The translations under genes were made by a program, and so were the position numbers. Source: Chitinophagaceae bacterium UBA4412 (GTDB taxonomy: Bacteria; Bacteroidota; Bacteroidia; Chitinophagales; Chitinophagaceae). Taken from it: DNA of 6,575 nucleotides. The notes under the pieces were generated by a model that saw nothing but the letters and a program-made list of their open reading frames with translations, was not told the DNA's origin and did not search any database. Shown here piece by piece: positions 1 through 6,575 of this stretch. Where the stretch lies: the NCBI GenBank assembly GCA_002400445.1, contig DGQO01000170.1:1-6575 (forward strand), read 5' to 3'. Numbering within the stretch: position 1 is the stretch's first letter; each line of letters begins with the position of its first letter.

Positions 1-276
1 TTTAATATCAACCATGAAATTGCTTTTCACGGTAAATTGTATGAAATAACGGGCAATGAAACATTAAAGAAATTTCAGAAATTATTGCTTCCCGTTTTTG
101 ATTATGTACATAACAGCGGCCTGCTAAAAAAACCAGCTAACCTCAAAGCCTTTGTATCCCATAGGGGACTTGTAGATATCCTTGAAACCGGCACACCCGA
201 AGAATTTACGATTGGCATGCGCAACCATTTAGAAAATCACTTTGCCAGGATTTTGAGCGAAGATGTGGCCGCTTAA
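1..276 (+). CDS. GntR-family transcriptional regulator, FCD ligand-binding domain (3' part only)
   Basis: The frame is open from the first base, so the gene begins left of the window; 91 C-terminal residues are seen and the winged-helix DNA-binding half is missing. The fragment has the FCD (FadR C-terminal) pattern: EIAFH at visible residues 6-10, an ITGN turn at 16-19, SHRGLVDIL at 53-61 and MRNHL at 73-77. In FCD proteins an Asp and three His bind a metal that helps hold a small carboxylate or sugar-acid effector. Here the three His are present (10, 54, 76), and the usual Asp of 'DxxFH' is Glu (residue 6), a conservative change. Such proteins are cytoplasmic dimers that release or bind operators on effector binding. 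The gene points toward the GH27 gene 287 bp away, so it may be a local regulator, but nothing here proves that. The family call is fairly sure; effector and targets are unknown. Confidence 0.82.
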   Translation, partial: FNINHEIAFHGKLYEITGNETLKKFQKLLLPVFDYVHNSGLLKKPANLKAFVSHRGLVDILETGTPEEFTIGMRNHLENHFARILSEDVAA

Positions 277-278
277 AC

Positions 279-295
279 TGTTGCACTGTGCAGCG
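279..295 (+). terminator. weak hairpin after the regulator gene
   Basis: Two bases after the TAA of the regulator, TGTTGCA (279-285) can pair with TGCAGCG (289-295) around a 3-nt loop CTG, giving 7 pairs of which two are G-U. The core TGCACTGTGCA is a perfect 11-base palindrome. There is no following T tract, so this is not a textbook intrinsic terminator. It could equally be a protein-binding palindrome or chance. Confidence 0.22.
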
Positions 296-355
296 ATGGT
301 TAATGAAATGAAGCGGTAGCAGAGAACTTTGCACGCTGCGTTTTCCACTTTTTGC

Positions 356-367
356 GCAAACGATTGC
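356..367. promoter_or_regulatory. LacI/GalR-like operator candidate O1
   Basis: GCAAACGATTGC has 5 of 6 symmetric pairs around a central CG and fits the general LacI-family operator pattern GnAAnCGnTTnC at every fixed position; the E. coli gal operator has the same AAACGATT core. The site lies about 200 bp upstream of the GH27 start. No LacI-type regulator is in view, so the binding protein is inferred. Confidence 0.38.
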
Positions 368-387
368 CTGATTTGCTGGAACACATT

Positions 388-402
388 TTCAAACGCTTTG
401 AA
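388..402. promoter_or_regulatory. LacI/GalR-like operator candidate O2
   Basis: TTCAAACGCTTTGAA is a perfect inverted repeat of 6-bp arms (TTCAAA and TTTGAA) around CGC. It shares CAAACG(A/C)TT with the sites at 356-367 and 1792-1803, and its CAAACG starts exactly 33 bp after that of the first site, about three helical turns, so proteins bound at both would lie on nearly the same face. It is about 160 bp upstream of the GH27 start. Binding is inferred from pattern only. Confidence 0.4.
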
Positions 403-563
403 TTACATTTAGCCCTGGCTCTTGATGCCGGAAAATATGCGCATGCGTGTTTCCAAAAATGGCTGATGATTTCGGGAGAAATCATTGACTGTATGCCGGA
501 TTTTGACAAGCATAAAACCATGGCTGATTTTGCTTTTTTCGCTGACTCTTCAAAATATTTTTT

Positions 564-1787
564 ATGAAAAACTTTTTTATTTTTTGCCAGCTCCTTGTAA
601 TAAGCTTTTTCAATGCTGCGTATGCACAGCCATCCCACCATGCCCTTGCGCCCACTCCACCCATGGGCTGGATGAGCTGGAATTTTTTTGGAGATAAGGT
701 GAATGAAAAGGACCTGAAAGAAATTGCCGATTCCATGCTGAGCACGGGCATGGTGAAAGCAGGCTATAACTATATTTTTATTGATGATGGCTGGCAAGGT
801 GGACGGGACAATAAAAATAATATGATTGCCGACCCGGTAAAATTTCCATCCGGCATTAAAGCACTGGCAAAATATATGCACGACCGGGGGATGAAACTGG
901 GTATTTACAGCGATGCTGCACAACTCACCTGCGCTCGTTACACGGCAAGCCTGGGCTTTGAAGAACAGGATGCAAGAACATTTGCCAGTTGGGATATTGA
1001 TTACCTCAAATATGATTATTGCTTTGCTCCTGCTGATAGTGCCACTGCCCGTATCCGTTACACCACAATGGGCGACGCCCTGCGCAAAACCAACCGGGAT
1101 ATTGTGTTTGGTATTTGTGAATGGGGGCAGCGCCATCCCTGGCTTTGGGCGGCGAATGCCGGCGGGCAACTATGGCGCACTACCTATGACATAAGGGATA
1201 AATGGAAAAGACGAGCCACAGAAAACGACGGCGAGGGCATCATAGACATCCTGGATATTAATGCAGGATTGCATGCCTATGCACAGCCCGGCCACTGGAA
1301 TGATCCGGATATGCTTATTGCCGGACTTTACGGGAAACCAGGCCCCTCCGGCGACCTGGGTGGTTCCGGATGCACAGATACAGAATACCAATCGCAGTTT
1401 AGCTTATGGGCTATTATGAATGCGCCGCTTTACGCTACCAATGATGTGCGCCATATGAATGAGGCTACCAAAAAGATATTATTGAATGAAGAGGCCATTG
1501 CCATAAACCAGGATGCGCTGGGCAAGCAGGCAGAGAGAAAAATAAGCAACGCATCCTGGAGCGTTTTTGTAAAGCCATTGAGCAACGGCGACTATGCCAT
1601 TGCATTTTTAAACCGCACGGATACAGAACAGCAATTCAAACTTGATTTTGCTGCACTGGGCCTGCAAGATAAATACGAGGTAAGAGATCTCTGGCTGCAT
1701 AAAAACATGGGCAGGGCAAAAAGCTGGAAGGGTTTGGTGGCTTCGCATGAAACGATTTTGCTCAGGCTTTCACCTGCAAAAAAATAG
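564..1787 (+). CDS. secreted GH27 alpha-galactosidase
   Basis: This 407-residue exo-enzyme should release terminal alpha-D-galactose with retention of configuration. Residues 1-21 form a signal peptide, with likely signal peptidase I cleavage after AYA before Gln22, so it acts in the periplasm or outside. A (beta/alpha)8 barrel spans about 28-310, followed by a small beta-sandwich to 404; the length is normal for bacterial GH27. By alignment from memory with human GLA: MGWMSWN (34-40), IDDGW with D74/D75, GIYSD (113-117), nucleophile D151 in LKYDYC, CEWG (185-188), acid/base D209 with R205 in WRTTYDI, and NDPDM (246-250). C123 and C153 match the conserved disulfide. Asp75, where I recall beta-L-arabinopyranosidases of this family having Glu, favours galactosidase. 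The ATG at 564 is chosen because it begins the signal peptide. GH95 follows on the same strand after 122 bp. The family is very sure, the exact substrate less so. Confidence 0.93.
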   Translation: MKNFFIFCQLLVISFFNAAYAQPSHHALAPTPPMGWMSWNFFGDKVNEKDLKEIADSMLSTGMVKAGYNYIFIDDGWQGGRDNKNNMIADPVKFPSGIKALAKYMHDRGMKLGIYSDAAQLTCARYTASLGFEEQDARTFASWDIDYLKYDYCFAPADSATARIRYTTMGDALRKTNRDIVFGICEWGQRHPWLWAANAGGQLWRTTYDIRDKWKRRATENDGEGIIDILDINAGLHAYAQPGHWNDPDMLIAGLYGKPGPSGDLGGSGCTDTEYQSQFSLWAIMNAPLYATNDVRHMNEATKKILLNEEAIAINQDALGKQAERKISNASWSVFVKPLSNGDYAIAFLNRTDTEQQFKLDFAALGLQDKYEVRDLWLHKNMGRAKSWKGLVASHETILLRLSPAKK

Positions 1788-1791
1788 GCAC

Positions 1792-1803
1792 GCAAACGAT
1801 TTG
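1792..1803. promoter_or_regulatory. LacI/GalR-like operator candidate O3
   Basis: GCAAACGATTTG lies five bases after the GH27 stop and 34 bp upstream of the proposed -33 element of the GH95 promoter. It contains CAAA-CGA-TTTG (1793-1803), a perfect inverted repeat with 3-nt centre, and shares the 11-mer CGCAAACGATT with the first site (355-365). It fits GnAAnCGnTTnC with one mismatch at the last position. Its place between two GH genes suggests separate control of GH95. Confidence 0.36.
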
Positions 1804-1825
1804 TCCGCACGGCAACTCAAGCGCA

Positions 1826-1855
1826 TTTGTTGCAGATGCAGCATCTACAGATTTG
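1826..1855 (+). promoter_or_regulatory. candidate Bacteroidota-type promoter of the GH95 gene
   Basis: TTTG (1826-1829) followed 18 bases later by CAGATTTG (1848-1855) resembles the Bacteroidetes sigma-ABfr promoter (-33 TTTG, -7 TAnnTTTG), with one mismatch in the fixed -7 bases. Transcription would begin near 1862, leaving about 48 nt of leader before the ATG at 1910. That would exclude the upstream in-frame starts at 1853 and 1856, in agreement with the signal peptide beginning at 1910. Confidence 0.35.
1831..1849. promoter_or_regulatory. palindrome between the -33 and -7 elements (possible operator)
   Basis: AGATGC (1834-1839) and GCATCT (1841-1846) form a perfect inverted repeat around a single A; two further outer pairs after one mismatch make 8 of 9 symmetric pairs over TGCAGATGCAGCATCTACA. 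It fills the spacer of the candidate promoter, the classical place for a repressor to block polymerase. The sequence differs from the CAAACG(A/C)TT sites, so it would be read by another protein, possibly the GntR-family neighbour. It could be chance. Confidence 0.3.
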
Positions 1856-1909
1856 ATGCTCGTTCCCTGCCAATGTCATTTTCCAAAAACAAAAAAAATA
1901 AGCCAAGCA

Positions 1910-4384
1910 ATGAGCGCACAGCAACAAAGTTTAAGGTGCCAGGTACGTACCCCATATCTTTTTATACTGCTGAGCCTATGCACGCAATTTTCATTTGCCC
2001 AGTCTGATCTGCAGTTAAAATTTGATGCACCTGCGCAGCATTTCACGCAATCTGTTCCTTTGGGAAACGGTCGGCTGGGTGCCATGGTATTTGGTGGCGT
2101 AAATGCAGAAAGGATTGTGCTCAACGAAATATCCATGTGGTCTGGCGGTCTAGAGTATGCTAACCGGGAGGATGCACATCAATACCTTCCTGCTATTCAG
2201 CAATTACTTAGAGAGGAAAAAAATAAAGAAGCCCAGGAACTGCTGCAAAAACACTTTACGGCTGCGGGCAAAGGCTCTGGAAATGGCAACGGAAAAAATG
2301 TAAAGTTTGGCGCTTACCAGGTACTGGCCAATGTATTCATTAACTGGCATGATACGGCAAATGCAGCAACCGGCTATAACAGAATCCTGGAGATCAACAA
2401 AGCAATAGCTACAACAACATGGACGAGAAATAATATACAGTACAAAGAAGAAGTATTTGTAAGTGCTCCGCAACAAGCCATTATTATCCGGCTTACCGCA
2501 AGCAAGCCCAACTCCATTTCATTCGATCTTGCGCTGAACAGAAAAGAAAACGCCACATTTCTTTCAGAAGGCAAAACGATTACCATGACCGGTGAGCTAA
2601 ATGGCGGTGATGGGGATAAGGGCATTCACTTTGCCGCATTCGCAAAGTTGGTTTCCACAAGTGGAATTATAAAAGCCGTTGGCAATGGTTTGCAAATAAA
2701 AAACGCTTCGGAATGCAGCATCATCATCAGCGCAGCCACAGATTTAAACTGGCCACATGTAGAAACCCGCGGCAGTAATCCTCTTCCTTTGGCTAAATCT
2801 TATGTAGAAAAAGCTGCGAAAAAATCTCCGGAAAAACTTAGGCAAAACCACATTGCCGATTATACTGCTTATTTTAAACGCTGTAGTATTCAACTTTCCG
2901 CAGCACAAAATGATGCGGTAAATCTATTGACCACTGCCGAACGTTTGGTGCGGTATGCAAAAGGAGAAGCCGATGTAACCCTCCCCGCATTGTATTTTAA
3001 TTTTGGAAGATACTTACTCATTTCCAGTTCCCGCAAAGGCGGGCTACCAGCCAATCTGCAAGGATTATGGGCAGAAGAATACCAGACACCCTGGAATGGC
3101 GATTATCATTTGAACATCAACTTACAAATGAATTACTGGCCCGCAGAAAAAACAAATCTTGCTGCGTTGCATTTACCATTAATTGAGTTTACTAAAAATT
3201 TAGTGCGGCCCGGAGAAAAAACGGCAGCAGCATATTACAACACGAAGGGATGGACGGCGCATATGATGAGCAATCCCTGGAAATTTACAGCACCCGGAGA
3301 AAGTGCTACCTGGGGATCTTCGCTCACGGGCGGGGCCTGGCTTTGCGCACATCTCTGGCAGCATTATATCTATCATCCGGATAAAAAATATTTGCGCAGT
3401 ATTTACCCCATACTTAAAGGTGCAGCGCAATTTTATACCGGCATATTAATCACCGATCCCCGCACGGGATATCTTGTAACAGCGCCTTCCAATTCGCCGG
3501 AGAATACTTACATCACACCCGATGGCTTTTATGGACAGACCACCATGGGGCCCACCATGGATATGCAGATAGGGCGGGAATTATTATTGAACTGCATCGA
3601 AGCGGCACGATTGCTACATGTAGATGAAGCATATAGCAGCACCTTAAAAGAAACCGCCGTACGCCTGGCGCCAAATACAGTGAGTCCGTCTACCGGTGGC
3701 GTACAGGAATGGATAAGAGATTATAAAGAAGCAGAGCCGCAGCACCGCCATGTTTCGCATTTGTATGGGCTGTATCCTTACAACGAAATCAATCCGATAG
3801 ATGCACCCGAAATGATGGAAGCTGCCAAACAAACTTTATTACGCCGGGGCGATGAAGGTACGGGATGGTCAAGAGCCTGGAAGGTTAATTTCTGGGCAAG
3901 ACTTGGTGATGGCGACCATGCATTAAAAGTGCTGAAAGCCTTGCTGCAACCGGCCTTCGACATCGGTGTAAACTATGCAGCCAAAGGCGCAGGTACTTAT
4001 CCCAATTTATTTTGTGCACATCCGCCCTTTCAGATTGATGGCAATTTTGGCGGCACGGCAGCCATTGCAGAAATGCTGATGCAAAGTACAGGTAAGAAAA
4101 ATGTCATTCGCTTTCTGCCAGCTTTACCCAGCGCAAAGGAGTGGAATAGCGGAGAAGCAAAAGGACTTTGTGCTCCCCATGGTTTTGAAGTAAGTTTTAC
4201 ATGGGCGATGGGGAAATTAAAGGAGGCGAAAATTAATTCTGCACTTGGCTACGACTGCTTTGTGCAACTGCCAGCAGGAATGCATTGCTATACTTCCAGG
4301 GGCAAAAAAATAACCGTGGAAAACCTAAACGGAGATATGGGAAAATTTGCTACGAAGAAAGGAGAAGACTATTTTTTAAGATAG
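1910..4384 (+). CDS. secreted GH95 glycoside hydrolase, probable alpha-L-fucosidase
   Basis: GH95 enzymes cleave terminal alpha-L-fucose, typically alpha-1,2-linked to galactose, with inversion; some act on alpha-L-galactose. I start at the ATG at 1910 (824 residues) because a signal peptide follows: basic R9/R13, hydrophobic 15-29, likely cleavage after FSFA before Gln31. The frame also has TTG at 1853 and ATG at 1856, but these would put 18-19 hydrophilic residues in front of the signal. An N-terminal beta-sandwich (from about 34, with [10 protein letters not shown] at 51-60) leads to an (alpha/alpha)6 catalytic barrel and a C-terminal beta-domain after about 720. Active-site motifs, by recall of Bifidobacterium AfcA, are intact: the Asn pair N402/N404 in [11 protein letters not shown], the general acid E531 in SNSPEN, and D710 in QIDGNFGG. 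His400, two before the first Asn, is kept as in fucosidases; I recall Thr there in an L-galactosidase. The family is very sure, the sugar specificity moderately so. Confidence 0.92.
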   Translation: MSAQQQSLRCQVRTPYLFILLSLCTQFSFAQSDLQLKFDAPAQHFTQSVPLGNGRLGAMVFGGVNAERIVLNEISMWSGGLEYANREDAHQYLPAIQQLLREEKNKEAQELLQKHFTAAGKGSGNGNGKNVKFGAYQVLANVFINWHDTANAATGYNRILEINKAIATTTWTRNNIQYKEEVFVSAPQQAIIIRLTASKPNSISFDLALNRKENATFLSEGKTITMTGELNGGDGDKGIHFAAFAKLVSTSGIIKAVGNGLQIKNASECSIIISAATDLNWPHVETRGSNPLPLAKSYVEKAAKKSPEKLRQNHIADYTAYFKRCSIQLSAAQNDAVNLLTTAERLVRYAKGEADVTLPALYFNFGRYLLISSSRKGGLPANLQGLWAEEYQTPWNGDYHLNINLQMNYWPAEKTNLAALHLPLIEFTKNLVRPGEKTAAAYYNTKGWTAHMMSNPWKFTAPGESATWGSSLTGGAWLCAHLWQHYIYHPDKKYLRSIYPILKGAAQFYTGILITDPRTGYLVTAPSNSPENTYITPDGFYGQTTMGPTMDMQIGRELLLNCIEAARLLHVDEAYSSTLKETAVRLAPNTVSPSTGGVQEWIRDYKEAEPQHRHVSHLYGLYPYNEINPIDAPEMMEAAKQTLLRRGDEGTGWSRAWKVNFWARLGDGDHALKVLKALLQPAFDIGVNYAAKGAGTYPNLFCAHPPFQIDGNFGGTAAIAEMLMQSTGKKNVIRFLPALPSAKEWNSGEAKGLCAPHGFEVSFTWAMGKLKEAKINSALGYDCFVQLPAGMHCYTSRGKKITVENLNGDMGKFATKKGEDYFLR

Positions 4385-4466
4385 GATGGAATGATACAGG
4401 AGCGCATATTCCTGGATTTAAAGTTAACGTTGCTAAGCAGCATGAGCGTGATATCCTTTTTGAATT

Positions 4467-4493
4467 AGGCTTTCATCATTCCTATTGATGCCT
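4467..4493. terminator. weak imperfect hairpin between convergent genes
   Basis: AGGC (4467-4470) pairs with GCCT (4490-4493) and ATCA (4475-4478) with TGAT (4486-4489), with TTTC bulged on one side and a 7-nt loop. The place, between convergent GH95 and GH92 genes only 121 bp apart, is where a shared terminator is expected. There is no strong GC stem or T tract, so support is mostly positional. Confidence 0.2.
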
Positions 4494-4505
4494 GCATAAC
4501 CAGCT

Positions 4506-6575
4506 CTAACTGTGTTTGCTTTTCATACTAAAAACAATTTCACCTCCACCCATAATATCACTGTGAGAGATAGCTGTACCAGGAATTTTCTTGCCATTTA
4601 CCGTAACGCTTGCTACATATTTATTAGCCACACTTTGATTTTTCACTATGATTTTTAGCTGCCTGCCATTTTCTAATTGCAGGATTGCACTATTAATAAT
4701 GGGGCTTCCTATCTCATATTCTACAGAGCCCGGTGCAACCGGGTAGAAACCCAGCGTACTAAAAATATACCAGGCACTCATTTGTCCGCAATCATCATTT
4801 CCGCCCAGACCATCCACGGCTGGTTTATATTGATGATCTAAAATTCTGCGGATGAGGGCCTGCGTTTTCCAGGCTGCGCCAGAAAAATTATACAGGTAAG
4901 GCACATGGTGCGCCGGCTCATTGCCATGCACATAAGTGCCAATGATTCCTTCCCTGGTAATGTCTTCTGATTCTGCAAAATATTTATCAGGCAGATACAT
5001 GCTGAACAAAGAATCCATATTAGCATTAAACTTTTTCTCACCTCCCATTATCCGCACAAGATCTTTAGGGTTCTGTGGTACAAAGAAGCTGTAGTTCCAG
5101 GAATTGCCTTCAATCAAGCCCTGGTCATGCGTGCTAAAGGCATCAAAATTTTCCAGGAATTTTCCTTTGGCATCTTTACGTTTTACAAATCCATCTGTGT
5201 CAAATACATTCCGGTAGTTCATGGAGCGTTGCATGAATTGCTGGTAGACATCTTCTCTCCCCAGCTTTTTAGCCAGTTGTGCAATTGCCCAGTCATCGTA
5301 AGCATATTCCAGCGTATTAGAAACGGATGTACCAGAAACGTTGTAAGGTATAAAGCCCAATTCCATGTATGCGCCGATGCCTTCATATTTTTCTTTTGTG
5401 GCTGTTGCTACGCAAGCATCCAACGCTGCATTGGCATCTATATCCGTATTGCCTTTTACAATGGCATCAGCAATAACAGCCACGCTATGGTAGCCACTCA
5501 TACACCAGTTGTCATTGGCATAATGACTCCAGATGGGCAACATTTTTAAAACACTCTGATCGTAATGCGCCATCATAGATTTTACCATGTCGTTATTGCG
5601 CTTTGGCTGCAGAATATTGTACAAAGGATGCAAGGCCCGGTAAGTATCCCACAATGAAAAAGTGGTATAATTGGTAAACCCATTTGCCTGGTGCACATTC
5701 TGATCGAGCCCCCGGTAATTTCCATCTACATCCATAAAAGTATTGGGTGCAATAAAGGCATGGTACATGGCTGTGTAAAAGTTTTTCTTCGTGTCTTCAC
5801 CGGCTTCTATTTTCACCTTCTCCAGTTCTTTCTCCCATTTTGCAGAAGCCGCTGCTCTTGCCTCTTCAAAATTCCAATGCGGCAGTTCTGCATCCAGGTT
5901 TTTTATGGCGCCTGCCGTACTTACGCCGGAGAGGGCAAATTTTATTTTAATTTTTTCTCCTTCGGTTGTTTTAAAATTGAAAAACACTTTCAATGCCCGG
6001 CCTGCCAGGTCAGGAAAGTTTTCCCGCTGGTTAAATTTTCTCCAGAAGCCGCCATACATTTCTTTCTTTGCATCGCTGCTGCCGTAACTCTGCATCGGGC
6101 GGGATAAAGTCATGGCAAAATATACGGTTCTCGTGCGGGCCCAGCCGAGTGTTTGCCTGTACCCCGTAATCAGCGTATCATTTTCTACTCTTACAAAAGT
6201 CCACACATTCTTTTCCGGGTAATTATAAATACCATGTGTAAGGTCCAGAATGATATGTGCCTCATCTGTTTTTGGAAAACTGTATTGGTGAAAACCCACC
6301 CTTTCCGTAGCGGTCATTTCTGCTTTTACCTGATAGTCTTTTAGCATCACACTGTAATAACCCGCCTGGGCTACTTCACTCTCGTGGCTAAAGGAGGAGC
6401 GGTAGCCAGATGAAGGATCAGCAGCCGTACCCGGATTAAGCTGCAACTTTCCTACGGTGGGCATTATTAAAAAATCTCCAAGATCAGAATGCCCGGTGCC
6501 ACTAAAATGCGTGTGGCTGAAACCCACGATGGTTTTATCATCATACTGGTATCCTGCACAGTAGCGGTACACTTC
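4506..6575 (-). CDS. GH92 exo-alpha-mannosidase (N-terminus beyond the window)
   Basis: GH92 enzymes are calcium-dependent, inverting exo-alpha-mannosidases that trim N-glycans, mannans and related glycans, usually in the periplasm or at the cell surface. The frame is open to the right edge, so the true start and any signal peptide are missing; 689 residues are seen against roughly 750 for the family, so about 60-80 are lost. The fragment opens with GYQYDD and GFSHTHFSGTG in the N-terminal beta-sandwich. The (alpha/alpha)6 catalytic part carries SLWDTYRALHPLY, the SNTLEYAYDDW stretch, EGNSWNY with the probable general acid (visible residue 489, codon 5109-5111), HGNEPAHH (Glu at 553), and GGNDDCGQMSAWY with conserved acidic residues (594-595) near the catalytic base position. 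All core motifs look intact. The NEP motif sits where I recall alpha-1,2-specific members having HEP, which may mean another linkage. It converges on GH95 with a 121-bp gap, so it has its own promoter outside the window. Confidence 0.93.
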   Translation of the reverse strand, partial: EVYRYCAGYQYDDKTIVGFSHTHFSGTGHSDLGDFLIMPTVGKLQLNPGTAADPSSGYRSSFSHESEVAQAGYYSVMLKDYQVKAEMTATERVGFHQYSFPKTDEAHIILDLTHGIYNYPEKNVWTFVRVENDTLITGYRQTLGWARTRTVYFAMTLSRPMQSYGSSDAKKEMYGGFWRKFNQRENFPDLAGRALKVFFNFKTTEGEKIKIKFALSGVSTAGAIKNLDAELPHWNFEEARAAASAKWEKELEKVKIEAGEDTKKNFYTAMYHAFIAPNTFMDVDGNYRGLDQNVHQANGFTNYTTFSLWDTYRALHPLYNILQPKRNNDMVKSMMAHYDQSVLKMLPIWSHYANDNWCMSGYHSVAVIADAIVKGNTDIDANAALDACVATATKEKYEGIGAYMELGFIPYNVSGTSVSNTLEYAYDDWAIAQLAKKLGREDVYQQFMQRSMNYRNVFDTDGFVKRKDAKGKFLENFDAFSTHDQGLIEGNSWNYSFFVPQNPKDLVRIMGGEKKFNANMDSLFSMYLPDKYFAESEDITREGIIGTYVHGNEPAHHVPYLYNFSGAAWKTQALIRRILDHQYKPAVDGLGGNDDCGQMSAWYIFSTLGFYPVAPGSVEYEIGSPIINSAILQLENGRQLKIIVKNQSVANKYVASVTVNGKKIPGTAISHSDIMGGGEIVFSMKSKHS

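Larger units (their letters stand above)
352..567 (+). other. doubtful small reading frame overlapping the GH27 start
   Basis: This frame is open from 307, just after stops at 301-306, to a TGA at 565-567. It has no ATG until 463; the first alternative start is TTG at 352, giving 71 residues. Its stop overlaps the GH27 ATG as ATGA, an arrangement typical of translationally coupled genes. I recognise no family. The translation contains LPDLLEHIFKRFELHLALAL near its start and ends in SSKYFL, with no signal peptide or membrane segment. The lack of a good start and the operator-like sites inside it argue for non-coding DNA. It may instead be the decayed tail of a gene once upstream of GH27. Confidence 0.12.

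Noticed and set aside
300..1169. Long open frame (289 codons) on the minus strand opposite the start of GH27
   Set aside because: It runs antisense to the highly conserved GH27 barrel, its translation resembles no family I know, and it is explained by the codon bias of the real gene on the other strand.
1853..1909. Upstream TTG/ATG starts for GH95 (1853, 1856)
   Set aside because: They would put 18-19 hydrophilic residues before an evident signal peptide and lie upstream of the predicted transcript start; the ATG at 1910 fits better.
1750..2708. Further AAnCGnTT cores at 1750, 2574 and 2701
   Set aside because: They lie inside GH27 and GH95 coding sequence, lack the palindromic flanks of the intergenic sites, and their number is close to chance.
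4397..4414. CAGGA / TCCTG inverted repeat just after GH95 as a terminator
   Set aside because: Only 5 pairs with an 8-nt loop and no T tract; expected by chance.
4385..4488. Open stretch after the GH95 stop in another frame, with a protein-like tail
   Set aside because: GH95 already ends normally in a GEDYFLR-type terminus; the stretch has no start of its own outside GH95 and matches no family I recognise.
5127..6107. Open frames of 98 to 140 codons on the plus strand opposite GH92
   Set aside because: They lie inside conserved GH92 coding sequence, have cysteine- and phenylalanine-rich translations typical of antisense shadows, and show no motifs.
1..6575. Insertion sequence, CRISPR array, tRNA/rRNA, toxin-antitoxin or phage genes
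   Set aside because: I saw no terminal inverted repeats, regularly spaced repeats, RNA gene motifs or related proteins; almost all the DNA is accounted for by the four genes.

Overview
The window looks like a stretch of a Bacteroidota chromosome, probably from the Chitinophagaceae or a related soil or plant-associated group. This is inferred from moderate-to-low GC, no clear Shine-Dalgarno sequences, signal peptides that end in the 'A|Q' cleavage style common in this phylum, a plausible TTTG / TAnnTTTG-type promoter, and a dense cluster of secreted glycoside hydrolases (GH). The species cannot be named from the sequence.

Layout, left to right. (1) 1-276, plus: the C-terminal 91 residues of a GntR-family regulator with an FCD (FadR C-terminal) ligand-binding domain; its DNA-binding half lies outside the window. 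(2) 277-563: a 287-bp gap with a weak hairpin just after the regulator, two LacI/GalR-like operator candidates exactly 33 bp apart, and a doubtful small reading frame that touches the next start codon. (3) 564-1787, plus: a complete secreted GH27 alpha-galactosidase. (4) 1788-1909: a 122-bp gap with a third operator-like site, a Bacteroidota-type promoter candidate and a 19-bp near-palindrome between its -33 and -7 elements. (5) 1910-4384, plus: a complete secreted GH95 enzyme, most likely an alpha-L-fucosidase. (6) 4385-4505: a short gap between convergent genes with a weak imperfect hairpin. (7) 4506-6575, minus: a GH92 alpha-mannosidase lacking only its N-terminus, which lies beyond the right edge.

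The three enzymes are exo-acting and remove terminal alpha-galactose, alpha-L-fucose and alpha-mannose. All three sugars occur as caps or branches on plant cell-wall polysaccharides and glycoproteins, so the cluster fits a side-chain-trimming module of a glycan utilisation locus. No SusC/SusD pair, transporter or kinase is visible, so a complete locus cannot be claimed from this window.

The most interesting signal is regulatory. Three sites sharing CAAACG(A/C)TT, the LacI/GalR-type core AAnCGnTT, lie in the two gaps in front of GH27 and GH95, while the only regulator in view is of a different family (GntR/FCD). I see no mobile element, CRISPR array, tRNA or rRNA, and no clearly novel system; the enzymes belong to known families with intact active-site motifs.
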